A stretch of 64,000 nt of DNA, taken from the NCBI RefSeq assembly GCF_000284295.1, contig NC_017093.1:1860001-1924000 (forward strand), given 5' to 3'. A program made the translations under genes and the position numbers. Positions within the stretch are counted from its first letter, which is position 1. The number at the start of each line of letters is the position of its first letter. Positions 33,636 to 44,552 of the stretch are shown one piece after another. The notes under the pieces were generated by a model that was given only the letters and a program-made list of their open reading frames with translations, was not told the DNA's origin and did not search any database. This DNA is from Actinoplanes missouriensis 431 (lineage in GTDB: Bacteria > Actinomycetota > Actinomycetes > Mycobacteriales > Micromonosporaceae).

Positions 33636-35281
33636 TGGCCGGCTGGATGTTCGTGTTGTCGCTGGTCGCGGCGATCGTCGTGGTGCACCGGCCGTTCGGC
33701 GACTACATGTACCGCGTGGTGTCCGGCACCCGGCACACCGTGGTGGAGAGGGCGGTCTACCGGACTGTCGGCGTGGACGCGGCCGCCGGGCAGACCTGGG
33801 GTGTCTACGCCCGGTCGGTGCTGGCGTTCTCGGCCGTCTCGCTGCTCTTCCTCTACCTCTTCCTGCGCGTGCAGGACGCGCTCTGGCTCTCCCTCGGGCT
33901 GCCGGCCGTGACCGACCACATCGCCTGGAACACCGCGGTCAGTTTCGTGACGAACACGAACTGGCAGGCGTACTCCGGTGAGTCCACGATGGGTCATCTG
34001 GCGCAGATGGCCGGGCTCGCCGTGCAGAACTTCGTCTCGGCGGCGGTCGGCATCGCGGTCGCGGTGGCGCTGATCCGGGGGATCGCGGCCCGGAAGAAGA
34101 CCACGCTCGGCAACTTCTGGGTCGATTTGACCCGGATCACGCTGCGGATCCTGCTGCCGGTCTGCGTGCTCGCCACAGTCGTTTTCATGATCGCCGGGAT
34201 GGTGCAGAACCTTTCCGGGGGTACGGAGATCAGCACGCTGACCGGCGGGACACAGCACATCACCGGCGGGCCGGTCGCCTCCCAGGAGGCGATCAAGGAG
34301 CTCGGCACGAACGGCGGCGGCTTCTACAACGCCAACTCGGCGCACCCGTTCGAGAACCCGACGACGTGGACCAACTGGCTGGAGATCTTCCTGATCCTGC
34401 TGATCCCGTTCAGCCTGCCGCGGGTGTTCGGCCGGATGGTCGGCCAGAACCGGCAGGGCTACGCGATCGCCGCGGTGATGGCCGTCCTCGCGCTCGGCAG
34501 CATCGCGCTGACCGTGGGGTTCGAGACGCACGGCGCCGGTACGGTCCCGCAGGCGGTGGGCGCGGCCATGGAGGGCAAGGAGACCAGGTACGGGGTGACG
34601 AACTCGGCTGTCTTCGCGGCGGCCACGACGCTCACCTCGACCGGCGCGGTCAACTCGTTCCACGACTCGTACACGTCGCTCGGCGGCATGATGCCGATGG
34701 TCAACATGATGCTCGGCGAGGTCGCGCCCGGCGGTGTCGGCTCCGGCCTCTACGGCATGCTGATCCTCGCCGTGATCACGGTCTTCGTCGCCGGCCTGAT
34801 GGTCGGCCGCACCCCGGAGTACCTGGGCAAGAAGATCGGCGCCCGGGAGATGAAGCTGGCGTCGCTCTACTTCCTGGTGACACCGATCGTGGTGCTCGCC
34901 GGGACCGCGGCGGCGTTCGCCACCGGCAACAACGCGACGGCGCTGAACAGCGGACCCCACGGCCTCTCCGAGGTCCTGTACGCGTTCACCAGCGCCGCCA
35001 ACAACAACGGCTCCGCCTTCGCCGGCATCACGGTGAACACCGGCTGGTGGGACACCGCGCTCGGCCTCGCCATGCTGCTCGGCCGGTTCCTGCCGCTGAT
35101 CCTGGTCCTGGCGCTGGCCGGATCCCTGGCGAAGCAGCAGCCGGCGCCCGAGTCCGAGGGCACGCTCCCCACCCACCAGCCGCTCTTCGTCGGCATGGTC
35201 GCCGGGGTGACCGTCGTGCTCGTCGCGCTCACCTTCCTTCCCGCTCTCGCTCTCGGACCCCTCGCGGAGGGCCTGTCATGA
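33635..35281 (+). CDS. kdpA: KdpA, K+-binding and channel-like subunit
   Basis: 548 residues with about ten membrane helices. Selectivity-filter type loops are visible: [33 protein letters not shown], and [14 protein letters not shown] near residue 450-465. It forms the K+ path of the high-affinity KdpFABC pump, used when external K+ is very low. Length fits the family. Its stop overlaps the kdpB start (ATGA). Confidence 0.97.
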   Translation: MAGWMFVLSLVAAIVVVHRPFGDYMYRVVSGTRHTVVERAVYRTVGVDAAAGQTWGVYARSVLAFSAVSLLFLYLFLRVQDALWLSLGLPAVTDHIAWNTAVSFVTNTNWQAYSGESTMGHLAQMAGLAVQNFVSAAVGIAVAVALIRGIAARKKTTLGNFWVDLTRITLRILLPVCVLATVVFMIAGMVQNLSGGTEISTLTGGTQHITGGPVASQEAIKELGTNGGGFYNANSAHPFENPTTWTNWLEIFLILLIPFSLPRVFGRMVGQNRQGYAIAAVMAVLALGSIALTVGFETHGAGTVPQAVGAAMEGKETRYGVTNSAVFAAATTLTSTGAVNSFHDSYTSLGGMMPMVNMMLGEVAPGGVGSGLYGMLILAVITVFVAGLMVGRTPEYLGKKIGAREMKLASLYFLVTPIVVLAGTAAAFATGNNATALNSGPHGLSEVLYAFTSAANNNGSAFAGITVNTGWWDTALGLAMLLGRFLPLILVLALAGSLAKQQPAPESEGTLPTHQPLFVGMVAGVTVVLVALTFLPALALGPLAEGLS

Positions 35282-37389
35282 CCGCCGTACTGGAGAAACC
35301 CGCCGCCGCTCCCGCCGAGACCTCGGTGCGCGCCGGCGGAATCGACCCGAAGCAGTTCCGCCGGTCGCTGCCGGACGCGCTGCGCAAGCTCGACCCGCGC
35401 ACCCTGTGGCGCAACCCGGTGATGTTCCTGGTCGAGGTCGGCGCGGTCTTCACGACCGTGCTGTCGATCGCCGACCCCAGCCTGCTGGCCTGGCTGATCA
35501 CGGTCTGGCTGTGGCTCACCGTGCTGTTCGCGAACCTGGCCGAGGCGGTCGCCGAGGGCCGGGGCAAGGCGCAGGCCGCCGCGCTGCGGTCCGCCAAGCA
35601 GGACACCGTCGCGTTCCTGGCGGACGGCCGGGAGGTCGCCGCCACCGAGCTCCAGCTGGGCGACGTGGTGGTGGTCGAAGCCGGTCAGATCATCCCCGGC
35701 GACGGTGACGTGATCGAGGGCATCGCCAGCGTCGACGAGTCGGCGATCACCGGCGAGTCCGCGCCGGTGATCCGGGAGTCCGGCGGCGACCGGTCGGCCG
35801 TCACCGGCGGCACCAAGGTGCTCAGCGACCGGATCGTCGTGCGGATCACCCAGCGGCCCGGCGAGAGCTTCGTGGACCGGATGATCGCCCTGGTGGAGGG
35901 TGCGAACCGGCAGAAGACGCCGAACGAGATCGCGCTGAACATCCTGCTCGCGGCACTGACGATCATCTTCCTGCTCGGGGTGGTGACGCTGCAGCCGCTG
36001 GCGATCTACTCGAAGGCGTACCAGGCGGCGGCGCCGGACACCTCGGCGATCGACGCGCACGGCGTCACCGGGATCGTGCTCGTGTCGCTGCTCGTCTGTC
36101 TGATTCCGACCACGATCGGCGCGCTGCTGTCGGCGATCGGCATCGCCGGAATGGACCGTCTGGTGCAGCGCAACGTGCTGGCCATGAGCGGGCGGGCCGT
36201 GGAGGCGGCCGGTGACGTGAGCACGCTGCTGCTCGACAAGACCGGCACGATCACGCTGGGGAACCGCCAGGCCGCTGAGTTCGTACCCGTCGACGGGGTT
36301 GATCCGAAGGATCTCGCCGACGCGGCGCAACTGTCCAGCCTCGCTGATGAGACGCCCGAAGGGCGGTCGGTGGTGGTGCTGGCGAAGGAGCTCTTCGGTA
36401 TCCGGGAGCGGGAGCCGGGGCTGATGGCGGACGCGACGTTCGTGCCGTTCACCGCGCAGACCCGGATGAGCGGGGTGGACATCAGGGACGGCCTTCAGTC
36501 CGACAAGGGGCGGGTGGCCGGGCGTCAGATCCGCAAGGGCGCCGCGGCTGCGGTGATCAAGTGGACCGGTACGGCGAGCGCCGAGGTCGACGCGATCGTC
36601 GACCGGATCAGCGACGAGGGCGGCACCCCGCTCGTGGTGGCCGAGAACGATCGGATCCTCGGCGTCATCCACCTGAAGGACGTGGTCAAGTCCGGGATGC
36701 GGGCGCGGTTCGACGAGATGCGCCGGATGGGCATCCGGACCGTGATGATCACGGGCGACAACCCGCGTACCGCGGCCGCGATCGCCGCCGAGGCCGGTGT
36801 CGACGACTTCCTCGCCGAGGCGACCCCGGAGGACAAGCTCGCGCTGATCAAGAAGGAACAGCAGGGCGGGCGCCTGGTCGCGATGACGGGTGACGGCACC
36901 AACGACGCGCCGGCCCTCGCGCAGGCGGACGTCGGCGTCGCGATGAACACCGGCACGTCGGCCGCGAAGGAGGCCGGCAACATGGTCGACCTCGACTCGG
37001 ACCCGACCAAGCTGATCGAGATCGTGGAGATCGGCAAGCAGTTGCTGATCACGCGCGGCGCGCTGACCACCTTCTCGATCGCCAACGACATCGCCAAGTA
37101 CTTCGCGATCATCCCGGCCATGTTCGCGGCGGTCTATCCCGGCCTGGACACGCTCAACATCATGCGGCTGCACTCGCCGGGCTCGGCGATCCTGTCCGCG
37201 GTCGTCTTCAACGCCATCGTGATCGTCTTCCTGATCCCGCTCGCGCTGCGGGGCGTGCGGTACCGGCCGTCGTCGGCGAGCGCGCTGCTGCGCCGGAACC
37301 TGCTCGTCTACGGCCTCGGCGGCGTGATCGCGCCGTTCCTCGGCATCAAGCTCATCGACCTGTTCATCCAGTTCATCCCGGGGATCTGA
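35278..37389 (+). CDS. kdpB: KdpB, P-type ATPase subunit
   Basis: 703 residues from ATG 35278. [10 protein letters not shown] contains the phosphorylated Asp, and [20 protein letters not shown] and [13 protein letters not shown] are the actuator and hinge motifs of P-type ATPases. [11 protein letters not shown] is in the nucleotide-binding domain. About seven membrane helices. It couples ATP hydrolysis to K+ uptake through KdpA. The N-terminus has about 35 extra polar residues, common in actinomycetes. Confidence 0.98.
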   Translation: MTAVLEKPAAAPAETSVRAGGIDPKQFRRSLPDALRKLDPRTLWRNPVMFLVEVGAVFTTVLSIADPSLLAWLITVWLWLTVLFANLAEAVAEGRGKAQAAALRSAKQDTVAFLADGREVAATELQLGDVVVVEAGQIIPGDGDVIEGIASVDESAITGESAPVIRESGGDRSAVTGGTKVLSDRIVVRITQRPGESFVDRMIALVEGANRQKTPNEIALNILLAALTIIFLLGVVTLQPLAIYSKAYQAAAPDTSAIDAHGVTGIVLVSLLVCLIPTTIGALLSAIGIAGMDRLVQRNVLAMSGRAVEAAGDVSTLLLDKTGTITLGNRQAAEFVPVDGVDPKDLADAAQLSSLADETPEGRSVVVLAKELFGIREREPGLMADATFVPFTAQTRMSGVDIRDGLQSDKGRVAGRQIRKGAAAAVIKWTGTASAEVDAIVDRISDEGGTPLVVAENDRILGVIHLKDVVKSGMRARFDEMRRMGIRTVMITGDNPRTAAAIAAEAGVDDFLAEATPEDKLALIKKEQQGGRLVAMTGDGTNDAPALAQADVGVAMNTGTSAAKEAGNMVDLDSDPTKLIEIVEIGKQLLITRGALTTFSIANDIAKYFAIIPAMFAAVYPGLDTLNIMRLHSPGSAILSAVVFNAIVIVFLIPLALRGVRYRPSSASALLRRNLLVYGLGGVIAPFLGIKLIDLFIQFIPGI

Positions 37390-37395
37390 TCCGTT

Positions 37396-38226
37396 ATGAG
37401 ACTGCCTTCGTGGCTGAGCCAGCACCTCGCGGCCCTGCGGGCGCTGCTCGTCTTCACCGTCCTGCTGGGCCTCGCGTACCCGTTGATCTTCGTGGGTGTG
37501 GGCAAGATACCCGGCATATCCGACAGGTCCGGGGACCTGACGCTGATCGGCCAATCGTTCACCGACGCGGACGGCAACCCGGTGACCAGGTACTTCCAGA
37601 GCCGCCCGTCCGCCGGCGGCTACGATCCGACCGCCACCGGGGCCAGCAACCTCGGGCCGGAGGACGTGGTCGACACGCCGGATCGGCAGAGCCTGCTCAC
37701 CCAGGTGTGCGCCCGCAGCCTCGCCGTCGGCAAGCTGGAGGGTGTCGACGGCAGCCGTCCCTTCTGCACCGCCGACGGGGTGGGCGCGGTGCTCGCGGTC
37801 TTCCACCGCGACGGCTTCACCGGGCCGATCACCCGCGTCGTGTCGGTCAACCAGACCGGCGTCCCGTTCGTCGCGACATATCAGGGCGTCGTCGTCGAGC
37901 CGGCCCGGGAGGGCGACGACTACCGGGCGCTCGGCGGCGTGATCACGCCGATCCGCGGGGACGCCCCGGCGGAACCGGCAGTCCCGGCGGACGCGGTCAC
38001 CGCCAGTGGCAGCGGCCTCGACCCCCACATCAGCCCCGCGTACGCCGAGATCCAGGCGCCCCGCGTGGCGCGCGAAAGGGGCATCAGCCTCGATCGCGTC
38101 CGGCAACTGATCACTGACAACACCGACGGGCGAGCGCTGGGCTTTCTCGGTCAGCCGGTCGTGAACGTACTGAAATTGAATCTGGCATTGGACCGCCCAT
38201 CCAACCACCCCGACCACCGCCCCTGA
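37396..38226 (+). CDS. kdpC: KdpC, K+-ATPase accessory subunit, enlarged
   Basis: 276 residues against about 190-220 in most KdpC. One N-terminal helix ([20 protein letters not shown]), then [23 protein letters not shown] and the C-terminal [22 protein letters not shown], both signature blocks (quoted in part). The extra length is an insertion between them, about residues 100-190, with [15 protein letters not shown] and [17 protein letters not shown]. KdpC supports ATP binding by KdpB. Starts 6 bp after kdpB. Confidence 0.93.
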   Translation: MRLPSWLSQHLAALRALLVFTVLLGLAYPLIFVGVGKIPGISDRSGDLTLIGQSFTDADGNPVTRYFQSRPSAGGYDPTATGASNLGPEDVVDTPDRQSLLTQVCARSLAVGKLEGVDGSRPFCTADGVGAVLAVFHRDGFTGPITRVVSVNQTGVPFVATYQGVVVEPAREGDDYRALGGVITPIRGDAPAEPAVPADAVTASGSGLDPHISPAYAEIQAPRVARERGISLDRVRQLITDNTDGRALGFLGQPVVNVLKLNLALDRPSNHPDHRP

Positions 38227-38248
38227 AAAGGACTGAAGGCTGTCTGTC

Positions 38249-40747
38249 ATGGCTCGCGGCGAGTTGCGGATCTACCTGGGCGCGGCGCCCGGCGTCGGCA
38301 AGACCTACACGATGCTGGAGGAGGCGCACCGGCGGGGCGAGCGCGGCACCGACGTGGTGATCGCGCTGGTCGAGACGCACGGGCGCAAGCACACCACCGC
38401 GATGACCGCGGGCCTGGAGGTGGTGCCGCGCCGGGAGGTGACCTATCGCGGCGCCGCCTTCGCGGAGATGGACCTGGACGCGGTGCTGGCCCGCCGGCCG
38501 GAGCTGGCCGTGGTGGACGAGCTCGCGCACAGCAACGTGCCGGGCTCGCGCCACGCCAAGCGCTGGCAGGACGTCCGGGAGCTGCTGGAGGCCGGGATCA
38601 GCGTGCTGACCACGGTCAACGTCCAGCACCTGGAGTCGCTCAACGACGTGGTCGCCCGGATCACCGGCGTCCCGCAGCGGGAGACCGTGCCGGACGCCGT
38701 GGTCCGCGCGGCCGAGCAGGTCGAGCTCGTCGACATGACGCCCGAGGCGCTGCGGCGGCGGATGGCGCACGGCAACATCTACCGGCCGGAGAAGGTCGAC
38801 GCGGCGCTCGGCAACTACTTCCGTACCGGGAACCTCACCGCCCTGCGCGAGCTGGCCCTGCTCTGGCTCGCCGACAAGGTGGAGCAGCAGCTCGGCCAGT
38901 ACCGCGCCGACCACGACATCGACTCCACCTGGGAGACCCGGGAACGGGTGGTGGTCGCGCTGACCGGCGGGCCGGAGGGGGACACGCTGATCCGCCGGGC
39001 AGCCCGGATCGCCGCGCGCAGCAAGGGCGCCGACCTGCTCGCCGTGCACGTGGCCCGCAGCGACGGCCTGGCCGGCGCGAACCCCGCCGAGCTGGCCCGG
39101 CAGCGGGTGCTCGCGGAGAGCCTCGGCGGCACGTACCACCAGGTCGTCGGCGCGGACGTGCCGCGGGCGCTGCTCGACTTCGCCCGCGGGGTGAACGCCA
39201 CCCAGATCGTGCTCGGCGCGTCCAGCCGGGGCCGGTTCGCGCAGCTCTTCGCGGCGGGCGTGGGCGTCACCACGATCGCCCGGTCCGGCTCGATCGACGT
39301 GCACCTGGTCACGCACGAGCTGGCCGGCCGCGGTCGCCGCCGCGGGCCGCTGCCGCCCGCGCTCTCCCGGAAGCGGCGGATCATCGGGTTCGGCGTCGCG
39401 CTGCTCGGCCTGCCGCTGCTCACCGTCGCGCTGGAGGCCGGCCCGCCCCTGCCGCTGATCGACGACATCCTGCTGTTCCTGGTCGCGGTCGTCGGGGTGG
39501 CGCTGATCGGCGGGCTCTGGCCGGCGCTGCTCGCGGCGGTCGGCGGGTCGCTGCTGCTGAACTGGTTCTTCACCGCGCCGGTCGGCCGGTTCACCATCGC
39601 CGAGGGGCAGAACCTGCTGGCCCTGGCGATCTTCGTGCTGGTGGCGGTGGCGGTCAGCTGGGTGGTGGACACCGCGGCCCGGACCACCCGGCAGGCCGCG
39701 CGGGCGTCCGCCGAGGCGCAGACCCTGGCGGCCGTGGCGGGCGGCGTGCTGCGCGGCGAGCGGCCGCTGACGGCGCTGCTCGACCGGTTGCGGGAGACGT
39801 TCGCGCTCGACTCGGTGACGCTGGTGGAGAAGGGGCCCGGCGGGACCGGGACCGTCGTCGCGTCCGTGGGTGATCCGGTCTGCGTCTCGCCGGGCGCCGC
39901 CGACGGCGAGGTGACGGCGGACGGCGACCTGATGATCCTGCTGCGCGGGCGCACCCTGGAGGCGTCCGACCGGCGGATCGTGGAGGCGTTCGCGGCGCAG
40001 GCCGCCGTGGCGCTGCGTCAGGAGCGGCTGGCCGCCGAGGCGGCCACCGCGAAACCCCTGGCCGAGGCGGATCGGTTGCGCACCGCGTTGCTCGCGGCGG
40101 TGAGCCACGATCTGCGTACGCCGCTCGCGTCGGCGAAAGCAGCAGTGGCCTCGCTGCGCAGCTCCGAGGTGGAGTTCGACGACGAGGACCGGGCCGAGCT
40201 GCTCGCCACCGCCGACGAGTCGCTGGAGCGTCTGGACCGGCTCGTGGCGAACCTGCTCGACATGAGCCGGCTCCAGGCGGGCGCTCTCGGGGTGGTCCCG
40301 ATCGAGGTGGGCGCGGAGGAGGTCGTACCCCGGGCTCTTGATGATTGTGGCCCGGAGGGCCGGAAGGTGGCCGTGCGCGTCCCGGAAGATCTCCCGCTGC
40401 TGCGGGCCGACCCGGGACTTCTGGAACGGGTGCTGGTGAACCTGGTCGCGAACGCGCTGCGCCACAGCCCGCCGGACGCGCCCCCGATGATCACCGGGAG
40501 CACCCACGGGGACATGGTGGAGCTGCGGGTGATCGATCACGGTCCGGGTATTCCGGCGGATCGGTGGGACGACGTGTTCCTGCCGTTCCAGCGGCTCGGC
40601 GACCGGGACAACCACACCGGCGTGGGTCTCGGTCTCGCGTTGTCCCGGGGCCTGACCGAGGCGATGGGTGGCACGCTGACGCCGGGGGAGACGCCCGGCG
40701 GCGGGCTGACCATGGTCCTGGCCCTTCCGGTGGCCCGGCTGTGCTGA
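38249..40747 (+). CDS. kdpD: KdpD, K+/osmotic sensor histidine kinase
   Basis: 832 residues. The N-terminal KdpD domain holds Walker A (GAAPGVGKTYTM) and Walker B (LAVVDELAHSN). A Usp-like domain is at about 230-365 (VVVALTGGPEGDTLIRRA). Four clustered membrane helices occupy about 380-480 (LPLIDDILLFLVAVVGVALI, NWFFTAPVGRF). A GAF region, HisKA (AVSHDLRTPLASAKAAV) and HATPase (NLVANALRHSPPD, DHGPGIP, GVGLGLALSRG) follow. It senses K+ limitation or turgor and phosphorylates KdpE. Everything from the membrane helices onward is nearly duplicated in the next gene. Confidence 0.96.
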   Translation: MARGELRIYLGAAPGVGKTYTMLEEAHRRGERGTDVVIALVETHGRKHTTAMTAGLEVVPRREVTYRGAAFAEMDLDAVLARRPELAVVDELAHSNVPGSRHAKRWQDVRELLEAGISVLTTVNVQHLESLNDVVARITGVPQRETVPDAVVRAAEQVELVDMTPEALRRRMAHGNIYRPEKVDAALGNYFRTGNLTALRELALLWLADKVEQQLGQYRADHDIDSTWETRERVVVALTGGPEGDTLIRRAARIAARSKGADLLAVHVARSDGLAGANPAELARQRVLAESLGGTYHQVVGADVPRALLDFARGVNATQIVLGASSRGRFAQLFAAGVGVTTIARSGSIDVHLVTHELAGRGRRRGPLPPALSRKRRIIGFGVALLGLPLLTVALEAGPPLPLIDDILLFLVAVVGVALIGGLWPALLAAVGGSLLLNWFFTAPVGRFTIAEGQNLLALAIFVLVAVAVSWVVDTAARTTRQAARASAEAQTLAAVAGGVLRGERPLTALLDRLRETFALDSVTLVEKGPGGTGTVVASVGDPVCVSPGAADGEVTADGDLMILLRGRTLEASDRRIVEAFAAQAAVALRQERLAAEAATAKPLAEADRLRTALLAAVSHDLRTPLASAKAAVASLRSSEVEFDDEDRAELLATADESLERLDRLVANLLDMSRLQAGALGVVPIEVGAEEVVPRALDDCGPEGRKVAVRVPEDLPLLRADPGLLERVLVNLVANALRHSPPDAPPMITGSTHGDMVELRVIDHGPGIPADRWDDVFLPFQRLGDRDNHTGVGLGLALSRGLTEAMGGTLTPGETPGGGLTMVLALPVARLC

Positions 40748-40795
40748 TCGTTACCGGACCGGGTAGTTGATCATGGGGCGGCGTAAGTTCGACAC

Positions 40796-42223
40796 GTGGC
40801 GGGCGGGGAGTTCTGGGAGTGGATAGGTCGCGGCGCGTGGCGGACACCCACGCCGGCGCTGTCCCGCCGCCGGCGGGCCGCCGGATTCCTCGTCGTCATG
40901 CTCGGGCTGCCGTCGCTCACCGCGATCCTGCTCGCCGTGCCGGAGCAGCAACTCGTCACCGCGATCCTGCTGTTCCTGGTCGTGGTCGTCGGCGTGGCGC
41001 TGATCGGCGGACTCTGGCCGGCCCTGCTCGCCGCGGTCGGCGGGTCGCTGCTGCTGAACTGGTACTTCATCCCGCCGTACGGGCGGTTCCTGATCGCGCA
41101 GGAGCAGAACCTGCTGGCCCTGGCGATCTTCGTGCTGGTGGCGGTCGCGGTCAGCTGGGTGGTCGACGTCGCGGCCCGGACCACCCGGCAGGCCGCGCAG
41201 GCCTCCGCCGAGGCGCGGACTCTCGCCACCGTGGCGGGCAGTGTGCTGCGCGGCGAGCGGCCGCTGATGGCGCTGCTGAGCCAGCTGCGGGAGACGTTCG
41301 TGCTGGAGTCGGTGGCGCTCTGCGAGGGCGGGGAGACGGTCGCCGCGGTGGGCCGGCCGGTGCTGCGCCCGGAGCTCGCCGACGACACCGTGAAAGCCGA
41401 CGGTGACCTGGTGATCCTGCTCAAGGGGCATCCGCTGGCGGCCGCCGACCGGCGGATCGTGGAGGCGTTCGCGGCGCAGGCCGCTGTCGCGCTGCGTCAG
41501 GAGCGGCTGGCCGCCGAGGCGGCCACCGCCAAGCCGCTCGCCGAGGCCAACAAGCTGCGGACCGCGCTGCTCGCGGCGGTGAGCCACGATTTGCGTACGC
41601 CCCTCGCGTCCGCAAAAGCAGCTGTCGCCTCGCTGCGCAGCTCCGAGGTGGAGTTCGACGACGACGATCGGGCCGAGCTGCTCGCCACCGCCGACGAGTC
41701 GCTCGACAAGCTGGGCCGGCTCGTCGCGAACCTGCTGGACATGAGCAGGCTGCAGGCGGGCGCACTCGGGGTGGTCCCGATCGAGGTGGGCGCGGAGGAG
41801 GTCGTACCCCAGGCTCTTGATGATCTTGGGGTTGAGGGGCGTGCGGTGACCGTGCGTGTGCCCGATGACCTGCCCCTGCTCCGCGCCGATCCCGGTCTGC
41901 TGGAACGGGTGCTGGTGAACCTGGTCGCGAACGCGCTGCGCTACAGCCCGCCGGACGCCCCGCCGATGATCACCGGAAGCGCGCGCGGTGACACGGTGGA
42001 GCTGCGCGTGATCGACCATGGACCCGGCATTCCCGCCGACCGGTGGGACGACGTGTTCCTGCCGTTCCAGCGGCTCGGCGACCGGGACAACCACACCGGC
42101 GTGGGTCTCGGCCTCGCGCTGTCCCGAGGCCTCACCGAGGCGATGGGCGGCACCCTCACTCCCGACGAGACGCCCGGAGGCGGCCTCACCATGATCATTT
42201 CGCTGCCGGCGGTCGCGTCGTGA
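40796..42223 (+). CDS. Second KdpD-like kinase lacking the N-terminal KdpD and Usp domains
   Basis: 475 residues from GTG 40796, 48 bp after kdpD. It begins with a new lead (MAGGEFWEWIGRGAW), then aligns from PALSRRRRAAGF with KdpD residue about 370 onward: four membrane helices (NWYFIPPYGRF), the GAF region, HisKA (AVSHDLRTPLASAKAAV) and HATPase (DHGPGIP, GVGLGLALSRG). Long stretches are nearly identical in DNA to kdpD, indicating a fairly recent tandem duplication or gene conversion, while the GAF part differs more. All catalytic residues are kept, so it is not a pseudogene. GTGA overlap with kdpE suggests it is the more tightly coupled kinase. Confidence 0.92.
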   Translation: MAGGEFWEWIGRGAWRTPTPALSRRRRAAGFLVVMLGLPSLTAILLAVPEQQLVTAILLFLVVVVGVALIGGLWPALLAAVGGSLLLNWYFIPPYGRFLIAQEQNLLALAIFVLVAVAVSWVVDVAARTTRQAAQASAEARTLATVAGSVLRGERPLMALLSQLRETFVLESVALCEGGETVAAVGRPVLRPELADDTVKADGDLVILLKGHPLAAADRRIVEAFAAQAAVALRQERLAAEAATAKPLAEANKLRTALLAAVSHDLRTPLASAKAAVASLRSSEVEFDDDDRAELLATADESLDKLGRLVANLLDMSRLQAGALGVVPIEVGAEEVVPQALDDLGVEGRAVTVRVPDDLPLLRADPGLLERVLVNLVANALRYSPPDAPPMITGSARGDTVELRVIDHGPGIPADRWDDVFLPFQRLGDRDNHTGVGLGLALSRGLTEAMGGTLTPDETPGGGLTMIISLPAVAS

Positions 42224-42885
42224 CCCGGATCCTGGTGGTCGACGACGAGCCGCAGATCGTCCGGGCCCTCCGGATCAACCTCAAGGCCCGGGGGTACGAG
42301 GTGGACACCGCCCGGGACGGCGCCTCCGCACTCCACCTCGCCGCGCACCACCATCCCGACCTGGTGGTTCTCGACCTCGGCCTGCCCGACATGGAGGGCA
42401 CCGAGGTGATCGGTGGCCTGCGCGGCTGGACCACGGTGCCGATCATCGTGCTCTCCGGGCGGGCCGACAGCACCGACAAGGTGGCGGCGCTCGACGCCGG
42501 CGCGGACGACTACGTGACCAAGCCGTTCGGCGTCGACGAGCTGCTCGCCCGGATCCGGGCGGTCGCCCGCCGGGCGCAGCCGGTCGACGCCTCGCCGACC
42601 GTGCGGATCGGCTCCCACGTCGTGGACCTCTCCGAACGCTCGGTCACCCCCGACGTGCGGCTCACCCCGACCGAATGGCAGCTGCTGGAACACCTGGTCC
42701 GGCACCCCGGCAAACTGATCACCCAGCGGGACCTGCTGCACGACGTGTGGGGACCGCAGTACCAGACCGAGACGAACTACCTGCGGCAATACATGGCCCG
42801 GCTGCGCCGCAAGCTGGAGACCGACCCGGCCCGGCCGCAACACCTGATCACCGAACCGGGCATGGGATATCGCTTCCGCCCGTAG
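42220..42885 (+). CDS. kdpE: KdpE, OmpR-type response regulator
   Basis: 221 residues from GTG 42220 overlapping the preceding kinase stop. Receiver domain: VVDDEP, phospho-Asp D52 in VVLDLGLPDMEG, LSGRA, TKPFGVDELLARI. C-terminal winged helix: LTPTEWQLLEHLVRHPGKLITQ and YLRQYMARLRRKLE (quoted in part), GMGYRF. It activates the kdp promoter when phosphorylated by KdpD. Here two kinases could feed it. Confidence 0.96.
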   Translation: MTRILVVDDEPQIVRALRINLKARGYEVDTARDGASALHLAAHHHPDLVVLDLGLPDMEGTEVIGGLRGWTTVPIIVLSGRADSTDKVAALDAGADDYVTKPFGVDELLARIRAVARRAQPVDASPTVRIGSHVVDLSERSVTPDVRLTPTEWQLLEHLVRHPGKLITQRDLLHDVWGPQYQTETNYLRQYMARLRRKLETDPARPQHLITEPGMGYRFRP

Positions 42886-42894
42886 GCTGCTCAC

Positions 42895-44445
42895 GTGCGG
42901 TTGTTCGGATCCCGTCAGACGGCCCCGGAGGTCGTGCGCCCGGTGCCGCGAGACGTCGAGGCCCTCGAGGAGCTGATGCTGGCGCTGGACAGCGCGATCG
43001 ACGAGAGCACGGCCTGGCGGATCACGGTGGCCAGCACCGTCGAGTCCTACGGATTCGGGTACGGGGCGATCTGGGTGCCCGACGGCGGCCAGTTGCGGCT
43101 GTTCCACGAGACCGGCCGGATCACCCCGCAGCTGCAGGCCGCGTCCGGGGGGCTCACGCCGGGGCGGACCATGGCGGCCGACGACGGGATGGTCGGCAAG
43201 GCGTACCGGACCCGGCAGCCGATCTACATCGAGTCGCCCGAGGACGGCGTGGGGTGCCGGCGCACGCAGGCCGCCTTCCAGGCCGGCATGGTCGGGGCGG
43301 TCATACTGCCGATCTCGCGGGGCGCCGACGTGCACGCCGTCCTCGAGTACTACTCGCCGGCGCCGCTGCACATGGACGCGAACCGGCGGGACAAATTCAG
43401 CGCGATCGCCCGGATCGCCGAGCGGGCCCGGGCGGCCGCCGTCGCCTCGGCCGAGCTGCGCCAGGTGGCCGACGACCGTACCGCGGTGACCACCGTCGTC
43501 ACGAAACTCGGCGAGGCCACCGACAGTCAGGTCGCGATCAAGATGGCCCTGGACAGCGTGCGCAGCGCGTTCGGCTGGGCGTACGGGTCGTACTGGGAGG
43601 TGGACCCGGACGCCAACGTGCTGAAGTTCGAGATCGAATCCGGCTCGGCCGGTGACGAGTTCCGCCGGGTCACGCTGGCCGCCACGTTCGCCGAGGGGAC
43701 CGGCCTCTCCGGCCGCGCCTGGCGGGCCCGCGACCTGGTCTTCGTCCGCGACCTGGCCGAGCTGACCGACTGCGTGCGGGCGCCGGCGGCGCAACGGGCC
43801 GGGGTCCGCTCCGGCGTCTGCTTCCCGATCATGAGCGGCGACCGGATCATCGGCACGATGGACTTCTTCACCACCGAGTACATCGATCTGTCCGCGTCCC
43901 GGGCCGCCGCGCTGCGCAACGTGCAGCAGCTCGTCTCCCAGCGGCTCGACGTGATGCGCGCCGCCGAACGGTCCGCGGCGAACGCCCGCGCCCTGCTGGA
44001 CACCGTGGAACGGCTGCGCAACGCCAGCGGCGACGCCACCTCGGTCGCCGAACAGGCCGTCGACCGCGCCTCCGCGATGACCGCCGAGGTCGCCGCGCTC
44101 GGCCAGGCGTCCGCCGCGATCGGCGACGTCATCAAGATCATTGAATCGATCGCCGAGCAGACCAACCTGCTCGCGCTCAACGCCACCATCGAGGCCGCCC
44201 GGGCCGGCGAGAGCGGCAAGGGCTTCGCCGTCGTCGCCGGCGAGGTGAAGGAGCTCGCCCGGGAGACCGCCGAGGCCACTCAGAAGGTCGCCGAGCAGAT
44301 CGCCGGGATCCAGGCCAGCGCGGAGACCGTGGCGGCCGGCATCCACACCACCAGCGAGACGATCGGGATGATGGACAGCGTGCAGGCCCGGATGAACGAG
44401 GTCCTCGCCGAGCAGGCGGAGATGGCGCGGGCGCTCCAGGGCTGA
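42895..44445 (+). CDS. Soluble GAF-GAF chemoreceptor-like signalling protein
   Basis: 516 residues from GTG 42895, 9 bp after kdpE. Two GAF domains are at about 25-180 ([22 protein letters not shown]) and 190-365 ([32 protein letters not shown]). The C-terminal MCP hairpin tip is at about 415-470 ([33 protein letters not shown]). There is no membrane helix, HAMP domain or CheW/CheA gene nearby. It may report a cytosolic ligand to a distant chemotaxis-like array, or act in Kdp signalling. Position behind kdpE is suggestive, not proof. Confidence 0.85.
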   Translation: MRLFGSRQTAPEVVRPVPRDVEALEELMLALDSAIDESTAWRITVASTVESYGFGYGAIWVPDGGQLRLFHETGRITPQLQAASGGLTPGRTMAADDGMVGKAYRTRQPIYIESPEDGVGCRRTQAAFQAGMVGAVILPISRGADVHAVLEYYSPAPLHMDANRRDKFSAIARIAERARAAAVASAELRQVADDRTAVTTVVTKLGEATDSQVAIKMALDSVRSAFGWAYGSYWEVDPDANVLKFEIESGSAGDEFRRVTLAATFAEGTGLSGRAWRARDLVFVRDLAELTDCVRAPAAQRAGVRSGVCFPIMSGDRIIGTMDFFTTEYIDLSASRAAALRNVQQLVSQRLDVMRAAERSAANARALLDTVERLRNASGDATSVAEQAVDRASAMTAEVAALGQASAAIGDVIKIIESIAEQTNLLALNATIEAARAGESGKGFAVVAGEVKELARETAEATQKVAEQIAGIQASAETVAAGIHTTSETIGMMDSVQARMNEVLAEQAEMARALQG

Positions 44446-44552
44446 TCTTCCCTCGGCTTTCCCGACTCGTTCGGTCGAACATGCGTTTCAACCCCCACAG
44501 GTCCGCAGCGATGGGCCAGGATGTGTCATACGGCACACCGAGGGGAGCAGAC

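Noticed and set aside
34867..38250. 1127-codon open frame antisense to kdpA-kdpC
   Set aside because: A shadow of GC-rich third codon positions; composition is Arg/Gly/His/Asp-rich with no domain, while the sense strand encodes complete Kdp proteins.
38111..40615. 834-codon open frame antisense to kdpD
   Set aside because: Shadow frame, no motifs, fully covered by kdpD on the other strand.
40796..42223. Pseudogene of kdpD
   Set aside because: Has its own start, all HisKA and HATPase motifs, no stop or frameshift, and is coupled to kdpE by GTGA.
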